Assembly: GCF_022558445.1 (NCBI RefSeq)
Contig: NZ_CP054699.1
Location: forward strand, 2,868,001-2,932,000
Direction of reading: 5' to 3'
Length of the DNA: 64,000 nucleotides
Source of the DNA: Candidatus Contubernalis alkalaceticus
GTDB lineage: Bacteria > Bacillota > Dethiobacteria > SKNC01
Shown one piece after another: positions 7,638 to 17,936 of the stretch (position 1 is its first letter; every line of letters begins with the position of its first letter). The translations under genes were made by a program, and so were the position numbers. A model generated the notes under the pieces. The model had not been told where the DNA came from, searched no databases, and saw nothing but the letters and a program-made list of their open reading frames with translations.

Positions 7638-10600
7638 GTTTCAATTCCTCATAGGAAGTCTGGAAATACATTTTTACAAACTTTTATTCTAGGGTATCAG
7701 AATCGTTTCAATTCCTCATAGGAAGTCTGGAAATGAAGCGGAAAGTTTTATGCAAATAATGAAAAAGAGGGTTTCAATTCCTCATAGGAAGTCTGGAAAT
7801 GAAATAAGTATCTCCACAAAGTCCCCCGGCAGCTGCTGTTTCAATTCCTCATAGGAAGTCTGGAAATGTCTGCATCGTTCCAAAATGGGGAAGATACATA
7901 CATGGTTTCAATTCCTCATAGGAAGTCTGGAAATGCTCCAGAAACTGCTGAAAATATTCCTATCAAGAAAGCGTTTCAATTCCTCATAGGAAGTCTGGAA
8001 ATAAACGTGCCCATATCTACCAAAACCATCAATGCACCTGGGTTTCAATTCCTCATAGGAAGTCTGGAAATGAGACCGAGAACGAAACAGAAACCGTATG
8101 GGTAGCATAGTTTCAATTCCTCATAGGAAGTCTGGAAATCCGCCGCTGGAAACCTTGTTGAAGCTGATTGACATTTGGGTTTCAATTCCTCATAGGAAGT
8201 CTGGAAATGACAAACCCAGGGGGCCAGCAAAGGCCCCCTTAAAAATGTTTCAATTCCTCATAGGAAGTCTGGAAATTGTATAAATCAGATGGAAAAAGGG
8301 CTAGGATATTCAAGTTTCAATTCCTCATAGGAAGTCTGGAAATAAGTTGCAAGAACCGGGGTGCACGGCGTTGGAAAAACGTTTCAATTCCTCATAGGAA
8401 GTCTGGAAATAAGCTAATAGTGCTAAATTAGTGCAGGCAGAGAAGAGTTTCAATTCCTCATAGGAAGTCTGGAAATGGTAATAGTTTTTGCGAGTCGGTC
8501 GTGCATAGAATAGTTTCAATTCCTCATAGGAAGTCTGGAAATAGTACGCCGCCGGGGCCAGCAAAGGCCCCCTTAAAAATGTTTCAATTCCTCATAGGAA
8601 GTCTGGAAATCCAGATTAAAGACACGGACAGTGCTAGCCCCACATAGTTTCAATTCCTCATAGGAAGTCTGGAAATAAATAAAACCTTCCGAAAAGCCGG
8701 AAGGCAGCACAACCCGTTTCAATTCCTCATAGGAAGTCTGGAAATCATACTAATAGGCAGGGGTGGCTTAACAAATCCAAGTTTCAATTCCTCATAGGAA
8801 GTCTGGAAATTAATATTTATTCCCTTTTACCTTCCTTGAATATTTGTTTCAATTCCTCATAGGAAGTCTGGAAATAGAATTTTCCCCTAACAATAAAAAA
8901 GTACAGCGAATGTTTCAATTCCTCATAGGAAGTCTGGAAATCCAAAAAATACGGACGTCTGATGCGTTCGCAAGAATGTTTCAATTCCTCATAGGAAGTC
9001 TGGAAATGCGGAAACTATAGAGGAAACCCCGCCGGGGGCCGGGGTTTCAATTCCTCATAGGAAGTCTGGAAATGCTTCAACAGCAGTATCAAGGCCTGGT
9101 AGAGCAGTTGGGTTTCAATTCCTCATAGGAAGTCTGGAAATAGAAAAAGACACTATTTATTCCTTGTATCAAGAATGTTTCAATTCCTCATAGGAAGTCT
9201 GGAAATAGAAAAAGACACTATTTATTCCTTGTATCAAGAATGTTTCAATTCCTCATAGGAAGTCTGGAAATCCCGGGCAAAGTTACCAAGTCCCTGGCGC
9301 AAAGAACCCAGTTTCAATTCCTCATAGGAAGTCTGGAAATTGGTATGCAAAGCTGTGACCAGTATCCTTAAAACCAGTGTTTCAATTCCTCATAGGAAGT
9401 CTGGAAATGGTAGGGGCATATCTCCCCCTACCCCTTGCTGATTATTGTTTCAATTCCTCATAGGAAGTCTGGAAATTTAAACTCAGCGAAGTATTTTCTG
9501 CGTTCAAATGAATGTTTCAATTCCTCATAGGAAGTCTGGAAATCCATCTTTGACATTTTTTTTTTGTTTTGCAGTTAGGGTTTCAATTCCTCATAGGAAG
9601 TCTGGAAATAAAAGTGTGAATCAGCTAACGAACCAATTTTAAGACGTTTCAATTCCTCATAGGAAGTCTGGAAATGAGGTTATGACATGGAAAAAATATG
9701 TAATTGGTGTGAGTTTCAATTCCTCATAGGAAGTCTGGAAATTATCCTTGGGAAGATCAGGAGGACTTCATAGACGCAAGTTTCAATTCCTCATAGGAAG
9801 TCTGGAAATGAAGAATTAATTATTGTAGAATCTGACAGGTATAGGTTTCAATTCCTCATAGGAAGTCTGGAAATAACAATATAGAAGGTTTTGTATATGA
9901 AGAAATATGGTTTCAATTCCTCATAGGAAGTCTGGAAATGACAAATAACCTTATGTAGAATAGTGTTATTTTTGACAGTTTCAATTCCTCATAGGAAGTC
10001 TGGAAATTTTCTCATCCCATAGCCGGTGGCCCCGTGGAGGTGAAAGTTTCAATTCCTCATAGGAAGTCTGGAAATCTGGCGTGCGCTAAAATATCATCCC
10101 CATCGCCAGCAAGTTTCAATTCCTCATAGGAAGTCTGGAAATGAATAATTCTAAAAGAAGTTATCAAAGTAAAGTAAAAAGTTTCAATTCCTCATAGGAA
10201 GTCTGGAAATCCGGAATCTGTGTACGTAGATGCAGGAGCACAGATTTGTTTCAATTCCTCATAGGAAGTCTGGAAATATCCAAGAATCTGCAAACAGTCA
10301 ACAAAGATTATGGTTTCAATTCCTCATAGGAAGTCTGGAAATATACCATATACCCTACAATATACCCTTACAACCTCTGTTTCAATTCCTCATAGGAAGT
10401 CTGGAAATGAAGGTAAATTCTCAAAGGAATTCATAAATGGACAGTTTCAATTCCTCATAGGAAGTCTGGAAATAATACAAGAATACCTAAAATAAAACAC
10501 TAATATAAAAGTTTCAATTCCTCATAGGAAGTCTGGAAATGACAAATAACACACTTGAAGTCAAACTCACAAAACACGGTTTCAATTCCTCATAGGAAGT

Positions 10601-12478
10601 CTGGAAATTTTGTCCGCTCTTTCTAGTGCCCATTCGGTATGTTTGTGTTTCAATTCCTCATAGGAAGTCTGGAAATTCAAAAAGTTTGAACGTGAAGTAT
10701 AAAAGGAGGTTAGTTTCAATTCCTCATAGGAAGTCTGGAAATGCAGGCATCCCATCCTACTCCATTTGCTGTGGGCCTGTGTTTCAATTCCTCATAGGAA
10801 GTCTGGAAATTCGCCTTGGCCGGATACAGTTACATTATCCCTATCCGTGTTTCAATTCCTCATAGGAAGTCTGGAAATCTGAGCTTTGGCAGGCGTATCA
10901 GCAGGACCCCAACCGTTTCAATTCCTCATAGGAAGTCTGGAAATAGAGCTATAGGAGCTAATAATGCTAACTTAGCTATAGTGTTTCAATTCCTCATAGG
11001 AAGTCTGGAAATCTCCTGAGGCATACTTCATAGCCTCCCCGAGTTGCAGTTTCAATTCCTCATAGGAAGTCTGGAAATTCTCCTATAGCTAGTTGTCCAT
11101 CTTTTGCTGAACCTCTGTTTCAATTCCTCATAGGAAGTCTGGAAATTAATATAGTTTTTAGAACGCTTTCATCTAGCCCGTGTTTCAATTCCTCATAGGA
11201 AGTCTGGAAATTTATCAACAGTATGCGAATTCCTGTCAGGTCAATTGTTTCAATTCCTCATAGGAAGTCTGGAAATGGAAATACCGGGGGTTGAACTGAC
11301 CCAAGGAACTTCATGTTTCAATTCCTCATAGGAAGTCTGGAAATGGATGGGAAGGAGAAATGTTAGATTATGATTTAACAAGTTTCAATTCCTCATAGGA
11401 AGTCTGGAAATTTTTAAAAATTGCAGATGGTAGACCCGTTATTTCTGGTTTCAATTCCTCATAGGAAGTCTGGAAATCTATTGCCCATACTGTGATGATT
11501 ACGTAAGAACTGTAGTTTCAATTCCTCATAGGAAGTCTGGAAATACATACCACAAATTCCATAGCAACAAACTTTACATTCGTTTCAATTCCTCATAGGA
11601 AGTCTGGAAATCCTCAATGTAGCCAGGCTGACGTATGCGCACTTGAATAGTTTCAATTCCTCATAGGAAGTCTGGAAATGGAAATACCGGGGGTTGAGCT
11701 GACCCAAGGAATGTCGCGTTTCAATTCCTCATAGGAAGTCTGGAAATTAAAGATTTGACGGGCAGAACGTTTGGTTATTTAACGGGTTTCAATTCCTCAT
11801 AGGAAGTCTGGAAATCTGCCATCCAGCGCCCCCCTGACCTTTACGAAATCGTTTCAATTCCTCATAGGAAGTCTGGAAATGATAGGAGAATTTAAGGTTT
11901 TTAATAGTGGTGAAATTGGTTTCAATTCCTCATAGGAAGTCTGGAAATTATTCAGTATATACCATGTATTACCATATTTTACAGGTTTCAATTCCTCATA
12001 GGAAGTCTGGAAATAATTTTAAAGAAGTTGAACCCACTCTTTCCGAACTTGTTTCAATTCCTCATAGGAAGTCTGGAAATGGAAAATACAAACTGCGAAC
12101 CATGGGACTGGAAAGAGAAGTTTCAATTCCTCATAGGAAGTCTGGAAATGACTGAAATGAGCCATGAGGACAAAGCCTATATTGGGAGTTTCAATTCCTC
12201 ATAGGAAGTCTGGAAATAGTGTCATGGAGAAATGCGTTTGCTTACAAGAGGACAGTTTCAATTCCTCATAGGAAGTCTGGAAATAATGCATTTATTTTCT
12301 GGTTCATTAGACGAAACCGGTTTCAATTCCTCATAGGAAGTCTGGAAATTTAACCGGGGATATTATCATAATCAACTATGATAGTTTCAATTCCTCATAG
12401 GAAGTCTGGAAATGTTAATAAGGGCACGGGCCAGTTCCAGCCGCTGACGTTTCAATTCCTCATAGGAAGTCTGGAAAT
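7638..12478 (-). CRISPR. CRISPR array 1: 73 repeats, 72 spacers
   Basis: The repeat is 30 bp, starting GTTTCAATTCC and ending GGAAGTCTGGAAAT on the plus strand. I counted 73 copies and saw no variants. Spacers are mostly 34-39 bp. Read on the minus strand the repeat ends ATTGAAAC, the standard 8-nt 5' handle of type I-B/III crRNAs, and contains the small hairpin TTCCT-ATG-AGGAA. Transcription is therefore leftward from a leader at the right end, next to cas2, and new spacers should be at the right. Spacers 23 and 24 are identical. Pairs 9/14 and 55/61 are near-duplicates. The array probably supplies both the type I-B and the III-B complexes, with crRNAs matured by the single Cas6. Confidence 0.98.
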
Positions 12479-12854
12479 CCATTTTTTTACCGAAATATCT
12501 ATATTTTTAATCTTATAGCAATATAGTTAACATGTCCATATAAATATCAAAAAAGGTAGGTAACATAAACAAATAAAGGTTTTTTTAATTATTATTAGCA
12601 AAAATATTTGTCGTCTATGCCCAGGGTTTTTTGCTTTACTGATAATCGACGACAAAATAGTGGACATCCCACTACTTTAGTTTTCAGTTTAATAATAGGG
12701 GCTTCAAAGATGATGGCGATGAAACTTCCGATACAATGACTTATTAAAGAACTAAAAAATACAGAAACTTTGTACTGAAACCAATCAGGTATATAGTTAA
12801 GGTGACACAACCGGAATGATTTTTCTTCCAATTACAGACAATGCCTGAAAAAAA
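12479..12854 (-). promoter_or_regulatory. Leader of CRISPR array 1
   Basis: This 376-bp AT-rich segment lies between cas2 and the leader-proximal repeat. It contains a 9-bp perfect inverted repeat TTTGTCGTC / GACGACAAA (12607-12615 and 12648-12656) and the 14-mer TAACATAAACAAAT (12561-12574), which also occurs upstream of cas6. A weak open frame (12595-12831) crosses it but resembles nothing I recognise, and I do not call it a gene. An exact promoter could not be fixed. Position, composition and polarity of the repeats all fit a leader. Confidence 0.7.
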
Positions 12855-13118
12855 TTATATTATTTTCTCCATTCCTCCTTTTTCCACACCCATGATTTCC
12901 CTGCTGTAATATTTTTTAGTTCTTAAATTATAAATAATCACTGAATCTTCCTTATTATTTATAATTGTTGACAATTCAAGTTTCATTTTTTTAAGATTTG
13001 CAGCTGAAATTTCTCCTTCCAACACAGAATTCTGTACCCAGTAAAGGTATTCCCTACATTTTTTTAATACTTTATTTACCCTTTTCTGGTTAACATCATA
13101 CACAATAATAATATACAT
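12855..13118 (-). CDS. cas2: CRISPR adaptation protein Cas2
   Basis: Cas2 forms the central dimer of the Cas1-Cas2 spacer integrase. The 87-residue protein has the ferredoxin-like start MYIIIVYDVNQKRVNKVLKK with the conserved Asp8, and WVQNSVLEGEIS. I place the start at 13118 rather than at an in-frame ATG 36 bases upstream, because GGAGGT lies 6 bases before it and homologues start MYxIIVYDV. It is the last cas gene before the leader. Confidence 0.93.
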   Translation of the reverse strand: MYIIIVYDVNQKRVNKVLKKCREYLYWVQNSVLEGEISAANLKKMKLELSTIINNKEDSVIIYNLRTKKYYSREIMGVEKGGMEKII

Positions 13119-13238
13119 TTTTTTACCTCCTGCATCAGCTTTAAACGATTGCACATGACAAAAATAACAATTTCATTAAATAAGTATAACCCATAAAAAC
13201 TTTAAAACTTTTACAATAATTTGTAATAAACTGACATT

Positions 13239-14231
13239 TTACCACCTGCTTACATACGGCTGATATTCTTTTTCCCCCATTAAGTGTTTTTCTAACTTAT
13301 ATAACTCCAGCCGAATAAGGTAACGGTAGGAAACCTTTTTATTTAGTTCCCTAACCTTAATAGTAGTTTCCAGTCTCTGATCAAATTCCTCAACAAAGAT
13401 TTTTTTACCTTTATCCTTTATTACAATGGCTTCTAATTTTTTGTCAAAGTCTTTTTTAGTTATCATCTTTTTTGCCAGCAGCTTAAATATTATACGGTCA
13501 ATTATAATAGGCTTAAATATTTCTGCAATATCAAGGTTTAAAGAAAACCTTCTAAAGTTTGTAGCATGCAAAAAACCAATTCGGGGATCCAGGTGGGTCT
13601 TATATATTTCAGAAAGAACGACAGTATAAAGCATGGTATTTCCAAAACTAATAAGGCTATTTAATTCATTATGGGGAGGTCTTTTTGATCGTGCTCCAAA
13701 AGTAAAACTAGAATTCTCTAGTATAGAATCAAAACAGCCATAATACTGCTCCCGGGCATTGCCCTCCAATGCCATTAGCTGTGATATTTCCTGGTAACTA
13801 TCGGTATTTTCAAGCAGTTTCCTCACTTTTTCCTGTTTTTCTTTTACATCTTTGCCTCTATTGTTATAATAGTTTAGAACCTGAAGTATATTTTGTAGTG
13901 CACCCTGTACAAACTTTCGGGCAATTACAATTCTTTTATCATGGTCAATATAATTACTGGCCTGTTGTAAAATAATATGACCTGAATTTAAATGCTCTCT
14001 CGGATAAAAAGTGCCCATATAATAGCCATGATAATTAAAATAATGCATGAGTATTTCCTTCTGGGATAAAAACTCCAATAGTTTTTTATTGATATCAGCT
14101 TCTCCAAAAACGAATATGTCACTGGTATCTTCCACCGGTATATGTTTTTTGCCCTGTTCTGTTTCAAAACACAGGGTATTATCCTTTCTGGCCAACTTTC
14201 CCTGGGAAAAAATATATAAACTTTTTTTCAT
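13239..14231 (-). CDS. cas1: CRISPR integrase Cas1 (type I-B)
   Basis: Cas1 is the catalytic subunit of spacer integration. The 330-residue protein keeps the metal-binding residues: Glu156 (LMALEGNARE), His222 (IGFLHATNFRR) and the acidic pair at Asp234/Glu237 (SLNLDIAEIFKP). Its length is typical for I-B. It starts at an ATG 15 bases after the cas4 stop, behind GAAGGTG. It looks functional, so adaptation may persist even though cas4 is damaged. Confidence 0.95.
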   Translation of the reverse strand: MKKSLYIFSQGKLARKDNTLCFETEQGKKHIPVEDTSDIFVFGEADINKKLLEFLSQKEILMHYFNYHGYYMGTFYPREHLNSGHIILQQASNYIDHDKRIVIARKFVQGALQNILQVLNYYNNRGKDVKEKQEKVRKLLENTDSYQEISQLMALEGNAREQYYGCFDSILENSSFTFGARSKRPPHNELNSLISFGNTMLYTVVLSEIYKTHLDPRIGFLHATNFRRFSLNLDIAEIFKPIIIDRIIFKLLAKKMITKKDFDKKLEAIVIKDKGKKIFVEEFDQRLETTIKVRELNKKVSYRYLIRLELYKLEKHLMGEKEYQPYVSRW

Positions 14232-14246
14232 TTTTACACCTTCTCT

Positions 14247-14743
14247 CTATATCCAGCAAAAATCTCCGTAAGCACATTTTCTGCAGAAAGAATTTTTGAC
14301 AGGTAAAGGGGGTTTTCCACTGTTAATTATGTCTTTAATCTCCTGCTCTACCGCTATCAGTTCATTTTCCAAAGCTTCGACCAGCACAACATGCTCTTTT
14401 TTTCTTTCCTCTGGGATCAACAATTCACCCTCCGCCTCCACTCCCCTCTGCTTTAACTACAAAAGGTAATAAGCCAGCTGCATTTTAGCACTTTTTAAAT
14501 ATCTTGAGCTTTTTTTTATTTCACCTACCACTACCTTACCGTGCTTTTTCCTAACGATATCAAATTTCACGTTTTCTAGAGCTATTTCCTTTTTTTCCCG
14601 TTTATAGCTGAATTCTTGTAAGAACCTTCCTATTAACAAATTCTCATCATCTTGATTGGGTACAATCTGCCGAGCCATCAGCCAAACCTCTCTGGGACAA
14701 ATATAATAGTACCATACTAAGGTCCCTGTTATTTTAACTTCAT
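14247..14743 (-). pseudogene. cas4: cas4, broken by a nonsense codon and an apparent 1-base deletion
   Basis: Cas4 is a RecB-like, iron-sulfur nuclease that trims pre-spacers and checks the PAM. The family sequence is readable throughout: WYYYICPREVWLMARQIVPN, LLIGRFLQEFSY, FDIVRKKHGKVVVGEIKKSS, QLAYYL, and the C-terminal cysteines FCRKCAYGDFC. There are two lesions. TAG at 14457-14459 sits in YYLL*LKQRG, where one base change from a Tyr codon would restore sense. Near the start, ATG at 14743 (behind AAAGGAGGGG) reaches the conserved ITGTLVW only if one A is added in the run at 14732-14735. With that base restored the gene is exactly 165 codons plus stop. It is either a real pseudogene or affected by sequence error. 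Confidence 0.87.
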
Positions 14744-14811
14744 TATTATTAATATTAGCCCCTCCTTTGAATCAATCTTGGGCAAGTAACGGTATTTAAC
14801 GTCTCTTTTTT

Positions 14812-17211
14812 TTAATGCATTCTGGCAGATATATCTCTGCCACCCCGTAAATATGACAGGCCGCTATCCTCATGATAAAGTGAGATATCTTTCAACTTGG
14901 TAATCTGCTTGCCCGCAGTAACATCTACAATTATGTAAGCATCTTCTTTGTATAAAGAAAGAGTAAATGCATTGAGCAGAGACATAAATTTTTTCCGTTC
15001 CAAGAAATCCAGGGTATGTATAAACCCCTTGTCCAGGTATTTATCATAAAGTTCCTCTGCTCCATTTGGAGCAAACTTTTGCAGTAATTGTTCCTTGGTA
15101 CCGGTCAGGTATTCCTCTCCCCAAGGAACAAACACTTCTATATTATTGTTTTGCTCTTCAAAGGGAGGTGTTCTGGCTATATGGGACCAGTTTCCTAAAG
15201 CCGCCTGCTCTAATTTAATATACGATGAGGTATAAGGATTGCGGCTAAAAACCCGTTTGTAATAATCTTCTACCAAAGGAGACGTTCTGACTTCACTAAA
15301 GCTTCCAGTTTCTTTTAATATTGATAATGTTTCCTCTCTGGAATAAGTGCATTTGTAAATATAAGGACTGCTGTCATGCTCCCCATCTCTTAGAAAAATA
15401 AAAACTTCTACTTCAGAAAGGGGGCCTTCCCCATGCCGGTTAGCTCTCCCCGCCGTCTGAGCGACAGATGGTATTATTGGCACAGCCCTAAAGATTTTCC
15501 TAAAACTTAAATCTACCCCTGCCTCAAGGATTTGAGTGCATACTACAATAGTAGGCTTACCCTCTTTCAGGGATAATCTTATTTCTTCTATGCGCCTGGC
15601 TTTATGGAGAGGAGTCATCTGTCCGGAAAGAAAAAACAAGTTTAAATTGCTTTTAACTGGAAAATTATTTTCTATTCGTTTACTAATTTCCCTAAAAACC
15701 AGATACGCATCTTTTACGGTATTTAAAATAGCAGCCGTGCTGGATAACTGTTCTGAAGTTTTTATAATTCTTTCCGCTAATAATTCCTGGTCTAGCTTTT
15801 CCTCAACAAATACACACCGGTATCTGTCGGGAAGTTCTAATTCCGGTGAAAACCTTACCAGGTCCTCTCCCAACCCCTCTATCACTGGAGGTATAGTTGC
15901 CGAAGTAAACAGTATCTTGAAATCATATCGCTCAGCTGAAACTTTTAACTGTTTTAAAAACATGTTCCATATATCGCTGTTTATTATCTGAGGTTCGTCA
16001 ATTATTACAAAAGACTTTTCCAAACCCTTTATTCTCATGGCCTGCTGGGCGGTTGCCGGAAAAAGTGCCAGAAATAGCTGGTTAAAAGTAGCGGCCACCA
16101 CCGGCGACTGCCAGGATTCCAGGGCTAAAAAACCGGCATCATCAAGTTCTTCGTGTTCTAAAAGAGAAAGATGGTGATGCTGAAGAACCTCTAAACCGGT
16201 AATTTTTGCTATTTCATCGGCAGCCTGAGATAAAATTGACAGATAAGGAGCAACATAAATGATACGAGAAACCCCTTGATTTTTTGCAGCTTCCAGGGCT
16301 AAGCGAAGGGCTGTTATAGTTTTACCCAGGCCTGTAGGTAAAGCCAGTCCAAAAAATCTTCTGTCAATTTTACTCTTAAATTCTATTGTTACTTCTTCCT
16401 GGGCTTCCTGGCGCATTTTCAGCATCTGTTTTGAAACTAATTTTTTGTCCTGTGCTTCCCGGGCTTTATCCTGGCAGCCCCTTAATAGTTCTGCCAAAGC
16501 TTTATCTGCCTCATCATGTTGAAGCCGTTTTTCTTTTAAATTTGCAGCATGATAACGATCCGCGGCAATTAATCCTGCCGTAACATCTCTCAAACAAAAA
16601 AAAGCTGCTTCCTCGCTTTTATTAATACTGCGATTCATCCTGCCGTTAACATAAGATACTGCCCGGTTCACCTGATTCTGCCAATGATTCCGACTTTTTT
16701 TTAACCAGACATAAAAGTCTTCTTCATCAACCACCAGGTTTAGTTTTTTTTCTACAAAAGATAGTAACCCTAAAAAATCACACTCTTGAATATGTTTATC
16801 CACAGGATGGCTGCTCCAGGGGGGATAATCGGCTTCCAGATCTGCCAAACGACCATGGTGATTTGCTATATCTAACGCTAATCTAACAGTCATTAAATAG
16901 GCTTTATACCGGCTCTCCCCTTTTAGATCAGCCTGGTCAACAATTCTTCCTGCAAGAAAAAGAAACAGGGCAGAACCCAGGGGAGAATGAACTATTTCTC
17001 CCCTGGTCCCTCCCTTGGTGATATACTTTTGCCAGGTGGATCGAGCTTTTCCGGCATCGTGAACCAGCCCCGCCAGGTACTTCAGTTTTTCCTGCCAGCT
17101 GCCTTCCCTGTTACCCATTTTTTTAGCGGTTTCTTCCAGGTGTTCGGTCAATAGATAATTTCCTTCAAAAGCCGGCCTTGCCAGGCATTTTTCCAGTTTT
17201 ACCACAGACAT
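14812..17211 (-). CDS. cas3: Cas3 HD nuclease-helicase
   Basis: Cas3 is recruited by Cascade to unwind and degrade target DNA. The 799-residue protein has the full fusion. The HD nuclease part carries His51-Asp52 (GLVHDAGKARSTW) and HSPLGSAL. The SF2 helicase part carries Walker A ALPTGLGKT (about residue 290), DEPQ box FVIIDEPQII (about residue 405), motif III FTSATIP and motif VI QTAGRANRHG. It starts inside the end of cas5 (13-base overlap) behind AGGGAG. No damage is seen, so DNA interference should be possible. Confidence 0.95.
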   Translation of the reverse strand: MSVVKLEKCLARPAFEGNYLLTEHLEETAKKMGNREGSWQEKLKYLAGLVHDAGKARSTWQKYITKGGTRGEIVHSPLGSALFLFLAGRIVDQADLKGESRYKAYLMTVRLALDIANHHGRLADLEADYPPWSSHPVDKHIQECDFLGLLSFVEKKLNLVVDEEDFYVWLKKSRNHWQNQVNRAVSYVNGRMNRSINKSEEAAFFCLRDVTAGLIAADRYHAANLKEKRLQHDEADKALAELLRGCQDKAREAQDKKLVSKQMLKMRQEAQEEVTIEFKSKIDRRFFGLALPTGLGKTITALRLALEAAKNQGVSRIIYVAPYLSILSQAADEIAKITGLEVLQHHHLSLLEHEELDDAGFLALESWQSPVVAATFNQLFLALFPATAQQAMRIKGLEKSFVIIDEPQIINSDIWNMFLKQLKVSAERYDFKILFTSATIPPVIEGLGEDLVRFSPELELPDRYRCVFVEEKLDQELLAERIIKTSEQLSSTAAILNTVKDAYLVFREISKRIENNFPVKSNLNLFFLSGQMTPLHKARRIEEIRLSLKEGKPTIVVCTQILEAGVDLSFRKIFRAVPIIPSVAQTAGRANRHGEGPLSEVEVFIFLRDGEHDSSPYIYKCTYSREETLSILKETGSFSEVRTSPLVEDYYKRVFSRNPYTSSYIKLEQAALGNWSHIARTPPFEEQNNNIEVFVPWGEEYLTGTKEQLLQKFAPNGAEELYDKYLDKGFIHTLDFLERKKFMSLLNAFTLSLYKEDAYIIVDVTAGKQITKLKDISLYHEDSGLSYLRGGRDISARMH

Positions 17212-17909
17212 ATAACTTCTCCCTCCGCCGTTTTAAAAAACCTAAAGGGATTAAGATTTGATTCCCCTTCTCTGATAGGTTTAGGTTCAAATACTATTAT
17301 TTTGCCTTCATAGTCGTAAACGATATTAATTGTCCCATTAAACTTTCTGTCCCCCAGATAGTCATAATGCATGCCTCCAACTCTACCATATTTCGCTCCT
17401 TCTAATATGGAAAGAGTTTCGATGGCATGAACCGGCACTACGGTATAAGAAGAAAGTTTTTCGGGAAAGGGAGGATACAGCTCCTCCAGATAAAAGGAAT
17501 CAATGTATTCAGGAAATGTTAAGCAGTAAGCAGAGCCCAGGTAAGTGTGATAATGGCTCTTTTTTTCCTTTAACATTTCCTCCAGCTTTTCTCCGAAGTC
17601 CCCAGCATAATATATACGGTAATGGGGCTTCACTACCAGTTCTACTGACGTAGGACGGTTAAAAGTGTCTCCTCCACCTAACCAGCCTTTCCCCAGCATG
17701 GACAGCTCCTGGGACCTGGATTTTACAGGGGAGCATAATTGTATGCCAATCCAGGCTTCCCCTTCCAGCTTTTCCATTCCCAATACAGAAGCAATAAGGC
17801 CGTGGGTTACTGTTCGGGTTATAAAAGGGTAAGTCAAATGGGCTCCGGTAGTATCGGGACGTCGAAAATGACCTGTTTTCCCTCTGATATCAAAAGCAAT
17901 AATTTTCAT
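17199..17909 (-). CDS. cas5: Cas5 (type I-B Cascade subunit)
   Basis: Cas5 caps the crRNA 5' handle in Cascade. The 236-residue protein begins MKIIAFDIRGKTGHFRRPDT, with the G-x-x-x-x-F-R pattern of I-B Cas5 near residue 11. It also has TRTVTHGLIASVLG and the glycine-rich GKGWLGGGDTFNRPTS. GGAGGTG precedes the ATG, and the gap to cas7 is 27 bases. Confidence 0.92.
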   Translation of the reverse strand: MKIIAFDIRGKTGHFRRPDTTGAHLTYPFITRTVTHGLIASVLGMEKLEGEAWIGIQLCSPVKSRSQELSMLGKGWLGGGDTFNRPTSVELVVKPHYRIYYAGDFGEKLEEMLKEKKSHYHTYLGSAYCLTFPEYIDSFYLEELYPPFPEKLSSYTVVPVHAIETLSILEGAKYGRVGGMHYDYLGDRKFNGTINIVYDYEGKIIVFEPKPIREGESNLNPFRFFKTAEGEVICLW

Positions 17910-17936
17910 GAGAAAGCACCTCCATTAAACGGAGCT

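Noticed and set aside
7866-12155. Many open frames of 60-90 codons across the CRISPR array, with recurring SIPHRKSGN or FQFLIGSLE peptides
   Set aside because: They are translations of the repeat in different frames, not genes.
12595-12831. 78-codon minus-strand frame beside cas2
   Set aside because: It spans the leader with its inverted repeat, has no ribosome binding site that I can see, and resembles no family; treated as noncoding leader.
14457-14459. TAG in cas4 read as pyrrolysine or as programmed readthrough
   Set aside because: TAG is used as an ordinary stop elsewhere here (cmr4, orfA), a second lesion is present in cas4, and the codon replaces a simple Tyr position.
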